NCBI GenBank assembly: GCA_943371025.1
Contig: CALRTC020000022.1
Location: 53,979 to 117,978 of the forward strand
Length of the DNA stretch: 64,000 nt
Source of the DNA: Niveispirillum sp943371025
Lineage (GTDB): Bacteria > Pseudomonadota > Alphaproteobacteria > Azospirillales > Azospirillaceae
Direction: 5' to 3'
A model generated the notes under the pieces. That model ran no database searches. It saw only the letters and a list, made by a program, of their open reading frames with translations, and had not been told where the DNA came from. Below, piece after piece: positions 1-7,726 of this stretch; position 1 is the first letter of the stretch, and every line of letters starts with the position of its first letter. Position numbers and translations under genes: made by a program.

Positions 1-471
1 ATAGCACCAGGGCCAGGAACCGGCGAAGGTGTAGAGGTGGAACGGCAGCTTGGGCATGCCGGCAATGCCGGCGGGCAGGGCGATGAAGGTGCGGATGACG
101 GGCAGCAGGCGGGCGATGAATACCGCGGCATTGCCGAAGCGGGCGAAGAACCGGTCGGCCATGTCCAGGTCGGATGCATCCAGAAGCACATAGCGGCCCC
201 AGCGCAGGATCGCCGTGCGCCCGCCATAACGGCCGACCAGATAGGCCACTTCCGACCCGATATTGCAGCCGATCGCCCCGGCCGTTGCAACCATCAGCAG
301 GTTCATCTGGCCGGTGGAGGCCAGATAACCCGCGAACGGCATGATGATTTCCGACGGCAGCGGAATGCAGGCGGATTCGATCGCCATCAGCAGTGCGACG
401 CCGGCATAGCCCATGGCCTCGATCACAGCGATGATGCCGACGGCCAGGAATTCGATGATATCGGTAAGCAA
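1..471 (-). CDS. DedA/SNARE-associated family membrane protein (partial)
   Basis: The gene runs off the left edge, so the C-terminus is missing. The visible residues are hydrophobic. They contain the DedA-type segment SACIPLPSEIIMPFAG near residue 25 and a following Gly-rich stretch with an RYGG turn, typical of the DedA/VTT family of integral membrane proteins. Family members are linked to membrane-potential homeostasis and lipid flipping; the specific substrate cannot be read here. No in-frame ATG precedes the conserved region. I place the start at a TTG (471-469) preceded by a GGATGG-like ribosome site. The ATGs just upstream (485 and 481) are out of frame. The start is moderately certain and the family is clear. 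Confidence 0.8.
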   Translation of the reverse strand, partial: MLTDIIEFLAVGIIAVIEAMGYAGVALLMAIESACIPLPSEIIMPFAGYLASTGQMNLLMVATAGAIGCNIGSEVAYLVGRYGGRTAILRWGRYVLLDASDLDMADRFFARFGNAAVFIARLLPVIRTFIALPAGIAGMPKLPFHLYTFAGSWPWCY

Positions 472-566
472 GGACTGCCATCCATTATGGGTTGGTCGCC
501 CCGTGACAGGATCGACGGGCCGGTGGCGCCTTATATACCGGGCTTGTGTGAAATCTGCAGCGGCCT

Positions 567-1295
567 TTATTCGGCCGGGCGGGGACGCAGGGAGCTTTCG
601 GTATCGCGTAGGGCGCCTGACACCAGCGTGCGCATGGCCGCCCGGGCCGCATCGGGACCGCCGGCCGCGATGGCATCGAACACGGCCCAATGGTCGCCCA
701 TCGGGTCACGGGGCAGGGCGCTGCGCCTTGCCTTGAAGATGGTGGTCCAGCGCACGGCAGCCGTGATGCCCGTCGACAACTGGGCCAGCAGCGGGTTGGA
801 AGCTGCCTCCAGCACCTGTTCGTGAAACTCGATATCGGCGTCGCGGCCTTCCTGGGTTTCCAGCCCATGCTGTTCCATGCGCTGCAACGCCTGACGCATG
901 CGGGTGACCTGGGTGGCGTCGCGCCGTTCGGCGGCCAGGGCCGCCACCTCCGGCTCCACGATCATGCGCAGTTCGAACAGGTTGCGCACCAGATCGGGGC
1001 TGGGCTCATTCTCAAACACCCAGGACAGCACGTCGGGGTCCAGCAGGTTCCAGCGGGAGCGGGCGCAGACGGTGGTACCCGTCTTGGTCCGGCTTTCCAC
1101 CAGACCCTTGGCCGCGAGCGTGCGCAGCGCCTCCCGATAGGCGCTGCGGGAGACCTGCAATTGTTCGGAAAAGGCGATTTCCGTTTCAAGCACTTGGCCC
1201 GGCTTATATTCGCCCGTGACGATGGCCGTGCCCAGCCGGCGGGCGATGGCGCCGTGACGGCGGGTGGGCTTGGCCGGAAGGTCGCTTTTCGCCAT
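567..1295 (-). CDS. FadR/GntR-family transcriptional regulator
   Basis: This 242-residue protein has an N-terminal winged helix (about 10-80, with the recognition region SRSAYREALRTLAAKGLVE) and a C-terminal all-helical FCD ligand domain (about 100-235). FCD proteins usually bind sugar acids or other small carboxylates, often with a metal held by His and Asp; FHEQVLEAASNPLL is the usual FCD helix. The start codon overlaps the stop of the upstream aldose epimerase by one base, so the two are co-transcribed. The divergent neighbour is a 2,5-dioxovalerate-type dehydrogenase. I infer that it controls this sugar or sugar-acid locus through the TTGTCGGA sites at 2412-2422 and 2521-2531. The effector is unknown. 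Confidence 0.88.
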   Translation of the reverse strand: MAKSDLPAKPTRRHGAIARRLGTAIVTGEYKPGQVLETEIAFSEQLQVSRSAYREALRTLAAKGLVESRTKTGTTVCARSRWNLLDPDVLSWVFENEPSPDLVRNLFELRMIVEPEVAALAAERRDATQVTRMRQALQRMEQHGLETQEGRDADIEFHEQVLEAASNPLLAQLSTGITAAVRWTTIFKARRSALPRDPMGDHWAVFDAIAAGGPDAARAAMRTLVSGALRDTESSLRPRPAE

Positions 1296-2371
1296 CAGGT
1301 CCGCTCCGGCTCCGTCGAGAAATGATAGGTGGAGACATGCCGGTATTCAGAACCGGGATCAAGCCGGACGCTGCCGAAATGCGGCTGGTTGGCAGTGTCG
1401 GGAAAGCGCTGCGGTTCCAGGCAGAAGCCATCCGCCTGCCGGTAAAGCCGCCCGCCCTTGCCGATCAGGCTGCCGGGCAGGAAATTGCCCGAATAGAATT
1501 GCAGCCCCGGTTCCGTCGTGGCCAGGGTCAGGGCCCGGCCAGAAGCCGGATGCAGGACATGGGCCGCCATTTTTCCACCATTCAGCACGTAATTATGGTC
1601 GTAGCCACGGGCCAGGGTCAGTTGCGGGTCGCGCCCGTCGCGGATGCGGGCGCCGATGGCGGCCGGCTGCCGGAAATCAAAGGGCGTGCCGGCCACGTCC
1701 ATGAAATCCCCGGTCGGGATCAGGTCGGGGTCGACGGGTGTGATGCGGTCCCCATCCAGGGTCAGCACATGGTCCAGCACATCGGCGCCGGCGGACAGGC
1801 CGGCCAGATTGAAATAGGCATGGTTGGTCAGGTTGACGATGGTGGACGCATCGGTCCTAGCCGTCAGCGTCACCGTCAGTCGGTCGTCATCATCCAGCGC
1901 ATAATCGGCCGTGATGTCCAAGGCACCGGGAAACCCTTCCTCTCCCGCCGGGCTGTGATAGGTGAAGCGGGCACTGTGGTCGGTGTGGCTGGCCAGCGCC
2001 CACAGCCTCAGGTCCAGCCCCAGCATCCCGCCATGCAGGCAGTTCGGCCCGTCATTGCAAGGCACCTGATAGGCCTGCCCATCCAGGGTGAAGCGGCCCC
2101 CGGCGATGCGGTTGGCGCAGCGGCCGGCGATGGACCCGAAAAAGGTCCGGGTGGCCAGATAATCGGCCACGCTGTCATGGCCCAGGACGATGTCGTCCAG
2201 CTTGCCCGACCGGTCGGGCGCCCACAGCGACTGTACGGCCGCCCCCAGGGTCAGCAGTCGCAGGGTCAGGCGGCCGCCCGTGATGGTCACCGCCTGCACG
2301 TCCCGTCCGTCCGGCATCCGGCCGAAGGGAAGACAGCCGGGACGGGGAGGGATGGGCGCGCTGGCCTGCAT
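1295..2371 (-). CDS. galM: Aldose 1-epimerase (galactose mutarotase)
   Basis: It interconverts alpha and beta anomers of aldoses such as galactose or arabinose. The 358-residue length is normal for the family. Visible family signatures are NHAYFNLAG (catalytic His region), GYDHNYVL, GLQFYSGN and LEPQRFPD (catalytic Glu). I chose the ATG at 2371, which has AGGCGA about 6 nt upstream. Another in-frame ATG exists at 2389, and the reading frame stays open further upstream, but that part is not GalM-like. It is the first gene of a two-gene unit with the FadR-type regulator. A TATACT hexamer (2414-2409 on the minus strand) overlaps an operator-like TTGTCGGAG. Confidence 0.9.
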   Translation of the reverse strand: MQASAPIPPRPGCLPFGRMPDGRDVQAVTITGGRLTLRLLTLGAAVQSLWAPDRSGKLDDIVLGHDSVADYLATRTFFGSIAGRCANRIAGGRFTLDGQAYQVPCNDGPNCLHGGMLGLDLRLWALASHTDHSARFTYHSPAGEEGFPGALDITADYALDDDDRLTVTLTARTDASTIVNLTNHAYFNLAGLSAGADVLDHVLTLDGDRITPVDPDLIPTGDFMDVAGTPFDFRQPAAIGARIRDGRDPQLTLARGYDHNYVLNGGKMAAHVLHPASGRALTLATTEPGLQFYSGNFLPGSLIGKGGRLYRQADGFCLEPQRFPDTANQPHFGSVRLDPGSEYRHVSTYHFSTEPERT

Positions 2372-2411
2372 GGTATCGCCTGTCTGCATGGTGGATATGC
2401 TGCTAATAGTA

Positions 2412-2422
2412 TACTCCGACAA
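2412..2422 (-). promoter_or_regulatory. Putative FadR-type operator, galM side
   Basis: On the minus strand this reads TTGTCGGAGTA. It fits the GntR/FadR consensus TNGTNNNACNA at all but one fixed position and shares its first eight bases with the perfect site at 2521-2531. It abuts the TATACT -10-like hexamer of the galM-regulator unit, so binding here would block transcription. It is inferred from sequence only. Confidence 0.5.
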
Positions 2423-2520
2423 TTGACGCCAGCTACTCCATTGCATGCGTGGGAATCCTGCCCATATGGGGGCGACAATGTCCGGCCGACGGCCGGCTTC
2501 CGGCCATGACAAGGCTGGAA

Positions 2521-2531
2521 TTGTCGGACAA
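2521..2531. promoter_or_regulatory. Putative FadR-type operator, dehydrogenase side
   Basis: TTGTCGGACAA is a perfect 5-1-5 palindrome and an exact match to TNGTNNNACNA, the operator form typical of FadR-subfamily GntR regulators. It lies 48 bp before the dehydrogenase start codon. Together with the related site at 2412-2422 it suggests that the neighbouring regulator controls both divergent units. Confidence 0.6.
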
Positions 2532-2578
2532 AAAAGTCTAAGGATGCGGCCAAACCTGAAGGTATAAGGAAACGGATC

Positions 2579-4150
2579 ATGCCTCTGCACGGGAAATTGC
2601 TGATCGGCCGCAGCCGCGTCGCCACGGAAGGCGGCTTCTTCGCCATCGATCCGTCCACGGATGGCGAATTGCCGACCAGCTTCGCCCAGGCCACGCCCGA
2701 CCATACCGATGCGGCAGCCAAGCTGGCCTGGGCCGCGTTCGATGGTTTCCGGGAGACGCCGGCGGAGACACGGGCCCGTTTCCTGGAAAAGATCGCCGAC
2801 AATATCCTGGCGCTGGGGGATGAGCTGCTGGAGCGGGCCGGGGCCGAAACTGGCCTGCCGCGCGCCCGCCTGGAAGGCGAACGCGGCCGCACCATGGGCC
2901 AGTTGCGCCTGTTCGCCAGCGTGCTACGCCAGGGGGACTGGAACGGCGCCCGCATCGACCCGGCCATGCCGGAGCGCAAGCCGCTGCCGCGCGCCGATAT
3001 CCGGCTGCGCTTCATCCCCGTGGGTCCGGTGGCCGTGTTCGGCGCGTCGAACTTCCCGCTGGCCTTCTCTGTGGCCGGTGGCGACACGGCCTCGGCCCTG
3101 GCTGCCGGCTGTCCGGTGGTGGTGAAGGCCCATTCGGCCCATCCCGGCACGTCGGAACTGGTGGGCGAGGCAATCGCCGCCGCCGTGGCCGAACTGGGCC
3201 TGCCGGAGGGGGTCTTCTCCCTGCTGTGCGGCACCAAGCGTGAATACGGCCAGGCCCTGGTGGCCCATCCGCATATCAAGGCCGTGGGCTTCACCGGCTC
3301 GCGCGGTGGTGGCCAAGCCCTGATCCAGATCGCGCAGAACCGTCCGGAACCCATTCCGGTCTATGCGGAGATGAGCAGCATCAACCCTGTCGTGCTGCTG
3401 CCGTCCGCCCTGTCGGCACGGGCCGAGGCGCTGGGTGGGGCCTTTGTCGGGTCGCTGACCATGGGGGCGGGACAGTTCTGCACCAATCCCGGCCTGATCC
3501 TGGCCGTGGAAGGCGAGGCGCTGGACCGGTTCACGGCCGCCGCCGCTGCCGCGCTGGCCAATGTCGCCCCCATCACCATGCTGACACCCGGCATCTGCAA
3601 GGCCTATCGCACGGGCGTGGAGACGCTGGCGTCGCATGAGAAGGTGACGACCCTGGCCCGCGTGGCGGAAGCCGGCGGCAACCGGGGGGCCGGCGCCCTG
3701 TTCAGCGTCACGGCCGCCGATTTCCTGGCTGACCCCGTGCTGGGGCATGAGGTGTTCGGGTCGTCGTCAGTCGTCGTCCGTTGCCCGGATCTCGCCACGC
3801 TGAAGGATGTGCTGGAGCATCTGGAAGGGCAGTTGACAGCGACGCTGCATCTGGACGAAGGCGACCATGACGCGGCGGCCACGCTGCTGCCGACGCTGGA
3901 ACGCCGCGCCGGCCGTATCCTGGCAAATGGCTGGCCCACGGGCGTGGAAGTCTGCCACGCCATGGTGCATGGCGGCCCGTACCCGGCTACGTCCGACAGC
4001 CGGTCCACGTCGGTTGGCACGCTGGCCATCGACCGCTTTCTGCGCCCCGTCAGCTATCAGGACATCCCCGATGCGCTGCTGCCGGCCGCGCTGAAGCGCG
4101 ACAACCCGCTGGGCATCGCCCGCCGGGTGGATGGTGTGGTGCAGCGCTGA
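2579..4150 (+). CDS. NADP-type aldehyde dehydrogenase, likely 2,5-dioxovalerate dehydrogenase
   Basis: This 523-residue aldehyde dehydrogenase has the general-base Glu in YAEMSSINPV (about 263) and the nucleophilic Cys in GAGQFCTNPG (about 302). The cofactor-site run VFGASNFPLAFS is also present. These motifs are typical of the long alpha-ketoglutaric semialdehyde (2,5-dioxovalerate) dehydrogenases. Those enzymes finish non-phosphorylative breakdown of arabinose, xylose or hexarates by making 2-oxoglutarate. It has a clear AAGGAAACGG ribosome site and lies divergent from an aldose epimerase and FadR-type regulator, which supports a sugar or sugar-acid role. No dehydratase or sugar dehydrogenase partner is in this window, so the exact pathway is inferred. 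Confidence 0.85.
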   Translation: MPLHGKLLIGRSRVATEGGFFAIDPSTDGELPTSFAQATPDHTDAAAKLAWAAFDGFRETPAETRARFLEKIADNILALGDELLERAGAETGLPRARLEGERGRTMGQLRLFASVLRQGDWNGARIDPAMPERKPLPRADIRLRFIPVGPVAVFGASNFPLAFSVAGGDTASALAAGCPVVVKAHSAHPGTSELVGEAIAAAVAELGLPEGVFSLLCGTKREYGQALVAHPHIKAVGFTGSRGGGQALIQIAQNRPEPIPVYAEMSSINPVVLLPSALSARAEALGGAFVGSLTMGAGQFCTNPGLILAVEGEALDRFTAAAAAALANVAPITMLTPGICKAYRTGVETLASHEKVTTLARVAEAGGNRGAGALFSVTAADFLADPVLGHEVFGSSSVVVRCPDLATLKDVLEHLEGQLTATLHLDEGDHDAAATLLPTLERRAGRILANGWPTGVEVCHAMVHGGPYPATSDSRSTSVGTLAIDRFLRPVSYQDIPDALLPAALKRDNPLGIARRVDGVVQR

Positions 4151-4157
4151 ATCAGAA

Positions 4158-4189
4158 CGGCGGCGGGTCGATGATCCGCCGCCGGTTTT
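4158..4189 (+). terminator. Rho-independent terminator after the aldehyde dehydrogenase
   Basis: A 12-bp stem (4158-4169 with 4173-4184, one G-U pair) closes a 3-nt loop and is followed by GTTTTG. It begins 8 nt after the dehydrogenase stop codon. Confidence 0.75.
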
Positions 4190-4227
4190 GCTTTGGTGCC
4201 TGTATAGTCCGTATTGAAGCATCCTCC

Positions 4228-4342
4228 ACCGTCACCCCGGCGAAAGCCGGGGTCCAGCGTGAGGCGCGGTCAGCGCCGATATGAGTCTTGTCGCGGCAGA
4301 CGCCGCTCGGCCCTGGACCCCGGCCGCAGCATGGGTGACGGT
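4228..4342. repeat. Palindromic interspersed repeat, GAAA-loop type (copy 1)
   Basis: The whole element is a long imperfect palindrome. The outer 10-bp arms ACCGTCACCC (4228-4237) and GGGTGACGGT (4333-4342) pair. Inside, GGGGTCCAG (4249-4257) pairs with CTGGACCCC (4313-4321). The left arm also folds alone as CCCCGGC-GAAA-GCCGGGG. A related element is at 7609-7704. It sits between a terminator and the convergent rlmH gene, where REP-like elements usually lie. Confidence 0.75.
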
Positions 4343-4390
4343 TGTGAGAGCCAATCCGGTTCCATCAAAACCAGACAAAGCCTCAGTCAC

Positions 4391-4849
4391 TCACACCCGA
4401 TGATAGGGATGCCCGGCCAGGATCTGCTGGGCGCGGTAGATCTGTTCGGCCAGCATGCCGCGCACCATCATGTGCGGCCAGGTCATGGGGCTGAAGGCCA
4501 GGACCAGGGCCGCCTTCTGCCGCACCGACGGGTCCAGCCCGTCCGCCCCGCCAATGACAAAGGCCAGATCGCCCACAGCGGCATCGCGCCACTGGCCCAT
4601 GCGGGCGGCGAAATCCTCCGACCCCATCATGCGGCCGCGTTCATCCAGCGCCACGATGGTCGCACCGCTGGGAATGGCGGAAAGCAGCAGCTCCGCCTCC
4701 GCCCGCTTCAGTTCCTCGCCTTCCAGCCGCTTCTTGGTTTCAACCTCGCGAAGCTGGAAGGGCCAGGTGATGCGGGCCTTGTATTCATCAAACAGATCGC
4801 GGGCGGGGCCCGGCTTGGCCTTGCCGACGGCCGCCAGCCACAGGCGCAT
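4391..4849 (-). CDS. rlmH: 23S rRNA (pseudouridine1915-N3)-methyltransferase RlmH
   Basis: It methylates pseudouridine 1915 in helix 69 of 23S rRNA using SAM. It is a small SPOUT enzyme with a C-terminal trefoil knot. The protein has 152 residues, the family norm. FVIGGADGLD (knot and SAM loop) and the C-terminal MVRGMLAEQIYRAQQILAGHPYH run are diagnostic. I chose the ATG at 4849, which overlaps the rsfS stop codon by one base (TAATG). The frame is open upstream, but that part lies inside rsfS and is not RlmH-like. It is co-transcribed with rsfS, the usual bacterial pairing. Confidence 0.95.
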   Translation of the reverse strand: MRLWLAAVGKAKPGPARDLFDEYKARITWPFQLREVETKKRLEGEELKRAEAELLLSAIPSGATIVALDERGRMMGSEDFAARMGQWRDAAVGDLAFVIGGADGLDPSVRQKAALVLAFSPMTWPHMMVRGMLAEQIYRAQQILAGHPYHRV

Positions 4850-5295
4850 TACTGCGCCGGCCCGCCGTCGAACCCGGCCGTCAGCGCCTTCAGCGAGGCC
4901 GGCGGCTCCACGCCCCACATCTTTTCGATGCAGTAGAAGGCGCGCACTTCCGGGCGGAACAGGTGGACGATGACGTCACCGCTGTCGACCAGCACCCAGT
5001 CGCACTGCGGATAGCCTTCCGGATTACCGGCATGGATGCCCAGGTCGCGCAGCTTGCGCACCATATGGTCGGCCATGGCGCCCACCTGACGGGCCGACCG
5101 GCCCGTGGTGACGACCAGATAGTCGGCCATGCTGGTCTTGCCGCGCAGGTCGATGGTGATCGTGTCCTCGGCCTGATCCTCGTCCAACACGGACAGGATC
5201 AGGGCAAGGGTGCGCTCCGGCATGTCTTCGGCGGCGATAACGCCACCGGCCGGCTGCTGGGAAGGTTCTGCACTCACGATCTGGGTCACCGACAT
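4849..5295 (-). CDS. rsfS: Ribosome silencing factor RsfS
   Basis: RsfS binds uL14 on the large subunit and blocks subunit joining when nutrients are short. The 148-residue protein has a variable N-terminus of about 28 residues, then the DUF143 fold. Visible signatures are MADYLVVTTGRSARQV, EGYPQCDWVLVDSGDVIVHLF and the terminal FYCIEKMWG. It sits between nadD and rlmH in the conserved proA-nadD-rsfS-rlmH order, all on the minus strand. Confidence 0.95.
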   Translation of the reverse strand: MSVTQIVSAEPSQQPAGGVIAAEDMPERTLALILSVLDEDQAEDTITIDLRGKTSMADYLVVTTGRSARQVGAMADHMVRKLRDLGIHAGNPEGYPQCDWVLVDSGDVIVHLFRPEVRAFYCIEKMWGVEPPASLKALTAGFDGGPAQ

Positions 5296-5315
5296 CTATC
5301 CTTGGGCGAAAATGA

Positions 5316-5897
5316 TCAACTGCCTTGCCTGCCGCCAGCCAGCCCCTGCCGGATGGCGGTCGCCGAAGCGGGATGAAGGGGGGCGTCCAGGAACACCCAG
5401 ACGGGGGGCGGCAGGTCGGCCAGACCCTTCGCCCGTCGCACATTCACCCGCGCAGCGGCAAAACGCCGGGAAGCCTTGCCGCCCAGCGCAGAGGTAGAAT
5501 AGGGATGTCTGGGGAATATCGCAACCGGGACCTGGGTGAAAATCCGCGTCCATGATCGCCAGTGCGGCACCTGCAACAGGTTATCCGCCCCCATCAGCCA
5601 GACGAATTTCACCCCTGGAAAATGCCGTTTCAGGGCTGCCAGCGTGTCGACCGTGTAGCGGGTGCCAAGGCTGGTTTCGATGTCCGTCACCACGATGCGC
5701 GGATGGGCGGCAACGGTCCGCGCGCGGGCCAGCCGGTCGGCCAGTTTTCCCATGCCGTCCAAGGGCTTCAGCGGATTTTGCGGGCTGACCAGCCACCAGA
5801 CCTGATCCAGGCCCAGCCGCTTCAGCGCCATCAGCGACATGTGCCGATGGCCATCATGGGCGGGGTTGAAGGACCCACCCAGCAGCCCGATGCGCAT
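5316..5897 (-). CDS. nadD: Nicotinate-nucleotide adenylyltransferase NadD
   Basis: It converts nicotinate mononucleotide and ATP to deamido-NAD in NAD synthesis. The protein is 193 residues from the chosen start. It opens with the nucleotidyltransferase motif GLLGGSFNPAHDGHRH (the HxGH element) and contains MGADNLLQVPHW. The 3' ATP loop is less standard: the C-terminal ISSTxIR region reads PASATAIRQG. The frame also stays open to ATGs at 5996 and 6011 inside the end of proA, so a longer overlapping protein is possible. I prefer 5897 because family similarity begins there, although the ribosome site is close (GGAAGGGT directly before it). Confidence 0.9.
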   Translation of the reverse strand: MRIGLLGGSFNPAHDGHRHMSLMALKRLGLDQVWWLVSPQNPLKPLDGMGKLADRLARARTVAAHPRIVVTDIETSLGTRYTVDTLAALKRHFPGVKFVWLMGADNLLQVPHWRSWTRIFTQVPVAIFPRHPYSTSALGGKASRRFAAARVNVRRAKGLADLPPPVWVFLDAPLHPASATAIRQGLAGGRQGS

Positions 5898-5976
5898 ACC
5901 CTTCCACAGGCTGCCGGCCAGTGGCTTCGGCAGGGCGCGAACGGCCCTGCCATGCGCGGCGGGCGGGGCAGGGCGG

Positions 5977-7251
5977 TCAGGGCCGCGTATGCCCATCGCC
6001 CCGCACCACATACTTGTAGCTGGTCAGCTGTTCGGCCCCCACGGGACCACGGGCATGCAGCTTGCCCGTGGAAATGCCGATTTCCGCGCCAAAACCGAAT
6101 TCGCCGCCATCGGCGAATTGGGTGGAGGCATTGTGCAGGACGATGCCGCTGTCGACGCGGGCCAGGAATCGGGCGGCGGCGTCCGCATCCTCCGTGATGA
6201 TGCTGTCGGTATGGTGGCTGCCATGGCGGCCGATATGGTCGATGGCGGCATCCACATCGTCGACCAGCTTCACCGACAGGATGGCATCCAGATATTCGGT
6301 GTCCCAGTCCTCTTCCGTGGCCGGCTTCACCCGCGCATCCAGTGCCTGCACGCCGGCATCGCCACGGATTTCACACCCCGCCTGGATCAGGTCGTCCAGG
6401 ATGGGGGGCAGCAGGGACGCGGCGATGTCCTTGTGGACCAGCAGGGTTTCGGCCGCCCCGCAGATGCCCGTGCGGCGCATCTTGGCGTTCAGCGTCACGC
6501 GCCGCGCCTTGTCCGCATCGGCTTCCTTGTCCAGATAGACGTGACAGATGCCATCCAGGTGATAGATCACGGGCACGCGGCTTTCAGCGGCGACGCGGCC
6601 CGTCAGTGACTTGCCGCCGCGCGGGATCACCACGTCGATCCAGCGGGTCATGGTCAGCATTTCGCCAACGGCCGCGCGGTCGGTCGTGGGCGGCATCTGG
6701 ATGGCATCACGCGGCAGCCCGGCCGCGTCCAGCCCGGCATGCAGGGCGGCCAGGATGGCGCGGGCGGAATGGAAGCTCTCCGACCCGCCGCGCAGGATGG
6801 CGGCATTGCCGGATTTCAGGCAAAGGCCGCCGGCATCGGCCGTCACATTCGGCCGGCTTTCAAAGATGATGGCGATGACGCCCAGCGGCACACGCACCTT
6901 TTCGAACCGCAAGCCATTGGGCCGTTCCCAGCGTTCCAGCACGGCGCCCAGCGGATCGGGCCGGTCCGCGATCTCCTCCAGCCCCTTGGCCATCGCCTCC
7001 ACCCGCGCCGGGTTCAGCATCAGCCGGTCCAGCATGGAAGGCGACAGGTCCTTTTCCGTGGCCCCGGCCATGTCCAGCGCATTGGCGGCCAGGATGTCGG
7101 CCATGCGGGCGCGCAGGGTGGACGCCGCCACCCGCAGCGCCTGATCCCGCGCCGCCGCCGGCGCCATCGCCACAATCGCGGACGCGGCGCGGGCGCGGCG
7201 GCCCAAACCATCCATGACGGAGGCGATATGCTGACGGTCGATGCTGTCCAT
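5977..7251 (-). CDS. proA: Gamma-glutamyl phosphate reductase ProA
   Basis: It reduces gamma-glutamyl phosphate to glutamate-5-semialdehyde with NADPH, the second step of proline synthesis. The 424-residue length is typical. SGNAAILRGGSESFHS, the catalytic-Cys segment RRTGICGAAETLLVH and the C-terminal FADGGEFGFGAEIGIST run are all present. The partner proB is not in the window. It is first in the run proA-nadD-rsfS-rlmH on the minus strand. The ribosome site is weak (GGAA about 9 nt upstream). Confidence 0.95.
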   Translation of the reverse strand: MDSIDRQHIASVMDGLGRRARAASAIVAMAPAAARDQALRVAASTLRARMADILAANALDMAGATEKDLSPSMLDRLMLNPARVEAMAKGLEEIADRPDPLGAVLERWERPNGLRFEKVRVPLGVIAIIFESRPNVTADAGGLCLKSGNAAILRGGSESFHSARAILAALHAGLDAAGLPRDAIQMPPTTDRAAVGEMLTMTRWIDVVIPRGGKSLTGRVAAESRVPVIYHLDGICHVYLDKEADADKARRVTLNAKMRRTGICGAAETLLVHKDIAASLLPPILDDLIQAGCEIRGDAGVQALDARVKPATEEDWDTEYLDAILSVKLVDDVDAAIDHIGRHGSHHTDSIITEDADAAARFLARVDSGIVLHNASTQFADGGEFGFGAEIGISTGKLHARGPVGAEQLTSYKYVVRGDGHTRP

Positions 7252-7312
7252 GGCGGCGGGTTCCGTTGCGGTGGGGGAATGACCCTACAATGTCACGGGG
7301 CCGGTTTCACCC

Positions 7313-7342
7313 CTGACGCTTTGATACCGGCCATGCTAAGCT
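7313..7342 (+). promoter_or_regulatory. Putative sigma-70 promoter of the small protein gene at 7350
   Basis: CTGACG (7313-7318) and TAAGCT (7337-7342) are separated by 18 bp. The -10 hexamer ends 7 nt before the ATG at 7350, and no Shine-Dalgarno is visible. That spacing would put transcription start at or next to the start codon. Confidence 0.4.
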
Positions 7343-7349
7343 GTGGCCC

Positions 7350-7583
7350 ATGTCGATCAGCAGCATCAACAGCGCCCCGATGGACCTGACGCGCGCCGGC
7401 CTGGAAGGCTTCACGGCGGCGCAAGCGACTGTGCAGGCGGCGACCGAACAGGTGGCGGCGGGCAATCTGGACCCAGCCGTGATCCTGGATGTGAAACAGG
7501 CCGAAGTGACGGCAGGCGTCAGTGCCGCCATCATCAAGAGCGATCAGCAGAATTTCCAGCGGCTGCTGGATGTTTTGGTTTAG
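7350..7583 (+). CDS. Small conserved protein, possibly YjfB-type putative motility protein
   Basis: This 77-residue protein has no signal peptide or membrane segment. It is Ala/Gln-rich and predicted mainly helical: a short N-terminal polar part, then helices rich in A, Q, V and E ending in QNFQRLLDVLV. The size and the pattern of a short leader followed by two amphipathic helices resemble the YjfB putative motility family, but this is a recollection of family shape and is tentative. It is divergent from proA and is followed by a palindromic repeat. The start lacks a ribosome site, but a -10-like hexamer lies 7 nt upstream. No function can be assigned. Confidence 0.6.
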   Translation: MSISSINSAPMDLTRAGLEGFTAAQATVQAATEQVAAGNLDPAVILDVKQAEVTAGVSAAIIKSDQQNFQRLLDVLV

Positions 7584-7608
7584 GGCTGGCCTTTCCAAAA
7601 TCACCAAG

Positions 7609-7704
7609 GTGCCTTCCCCGCGAAAGCGGGGATCCAGGGGCCACCAAGAACCACATGTCGGTGCGCTTGGCCCCTGGACCCCCGCTTTCGCGGGGGAGAC
7701 AGTG
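7609..7704. repeat. Palindromic interspersed repeat, GAAA-loop type (copy 2)
   Basis: It is related to the element at 4228-4342. The left arm CCCCGC-GAAA-GCGGGG (7616-7631) is followed by ATCCAGGGGCCA. The right side mirrors this with TGGCCCCTGGAC and then CCCCGC-TTTC-GCGGGG. The whole element can form one long stem or two smaller hairpins. It lies between convergent genes (the small protein and aatA) and may also act in transcript termination. Confidence 0.75.
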
Positions 7705-7726
7705 GAAGGTTATGGGTGACGCAGTC

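Noticed and set aside
2372..2704. N-terminal extension of the epimerase gene
   Set aside because: It would run through the operator region and into the divergent dehydrogenase gene, and it has no GalM similarity.
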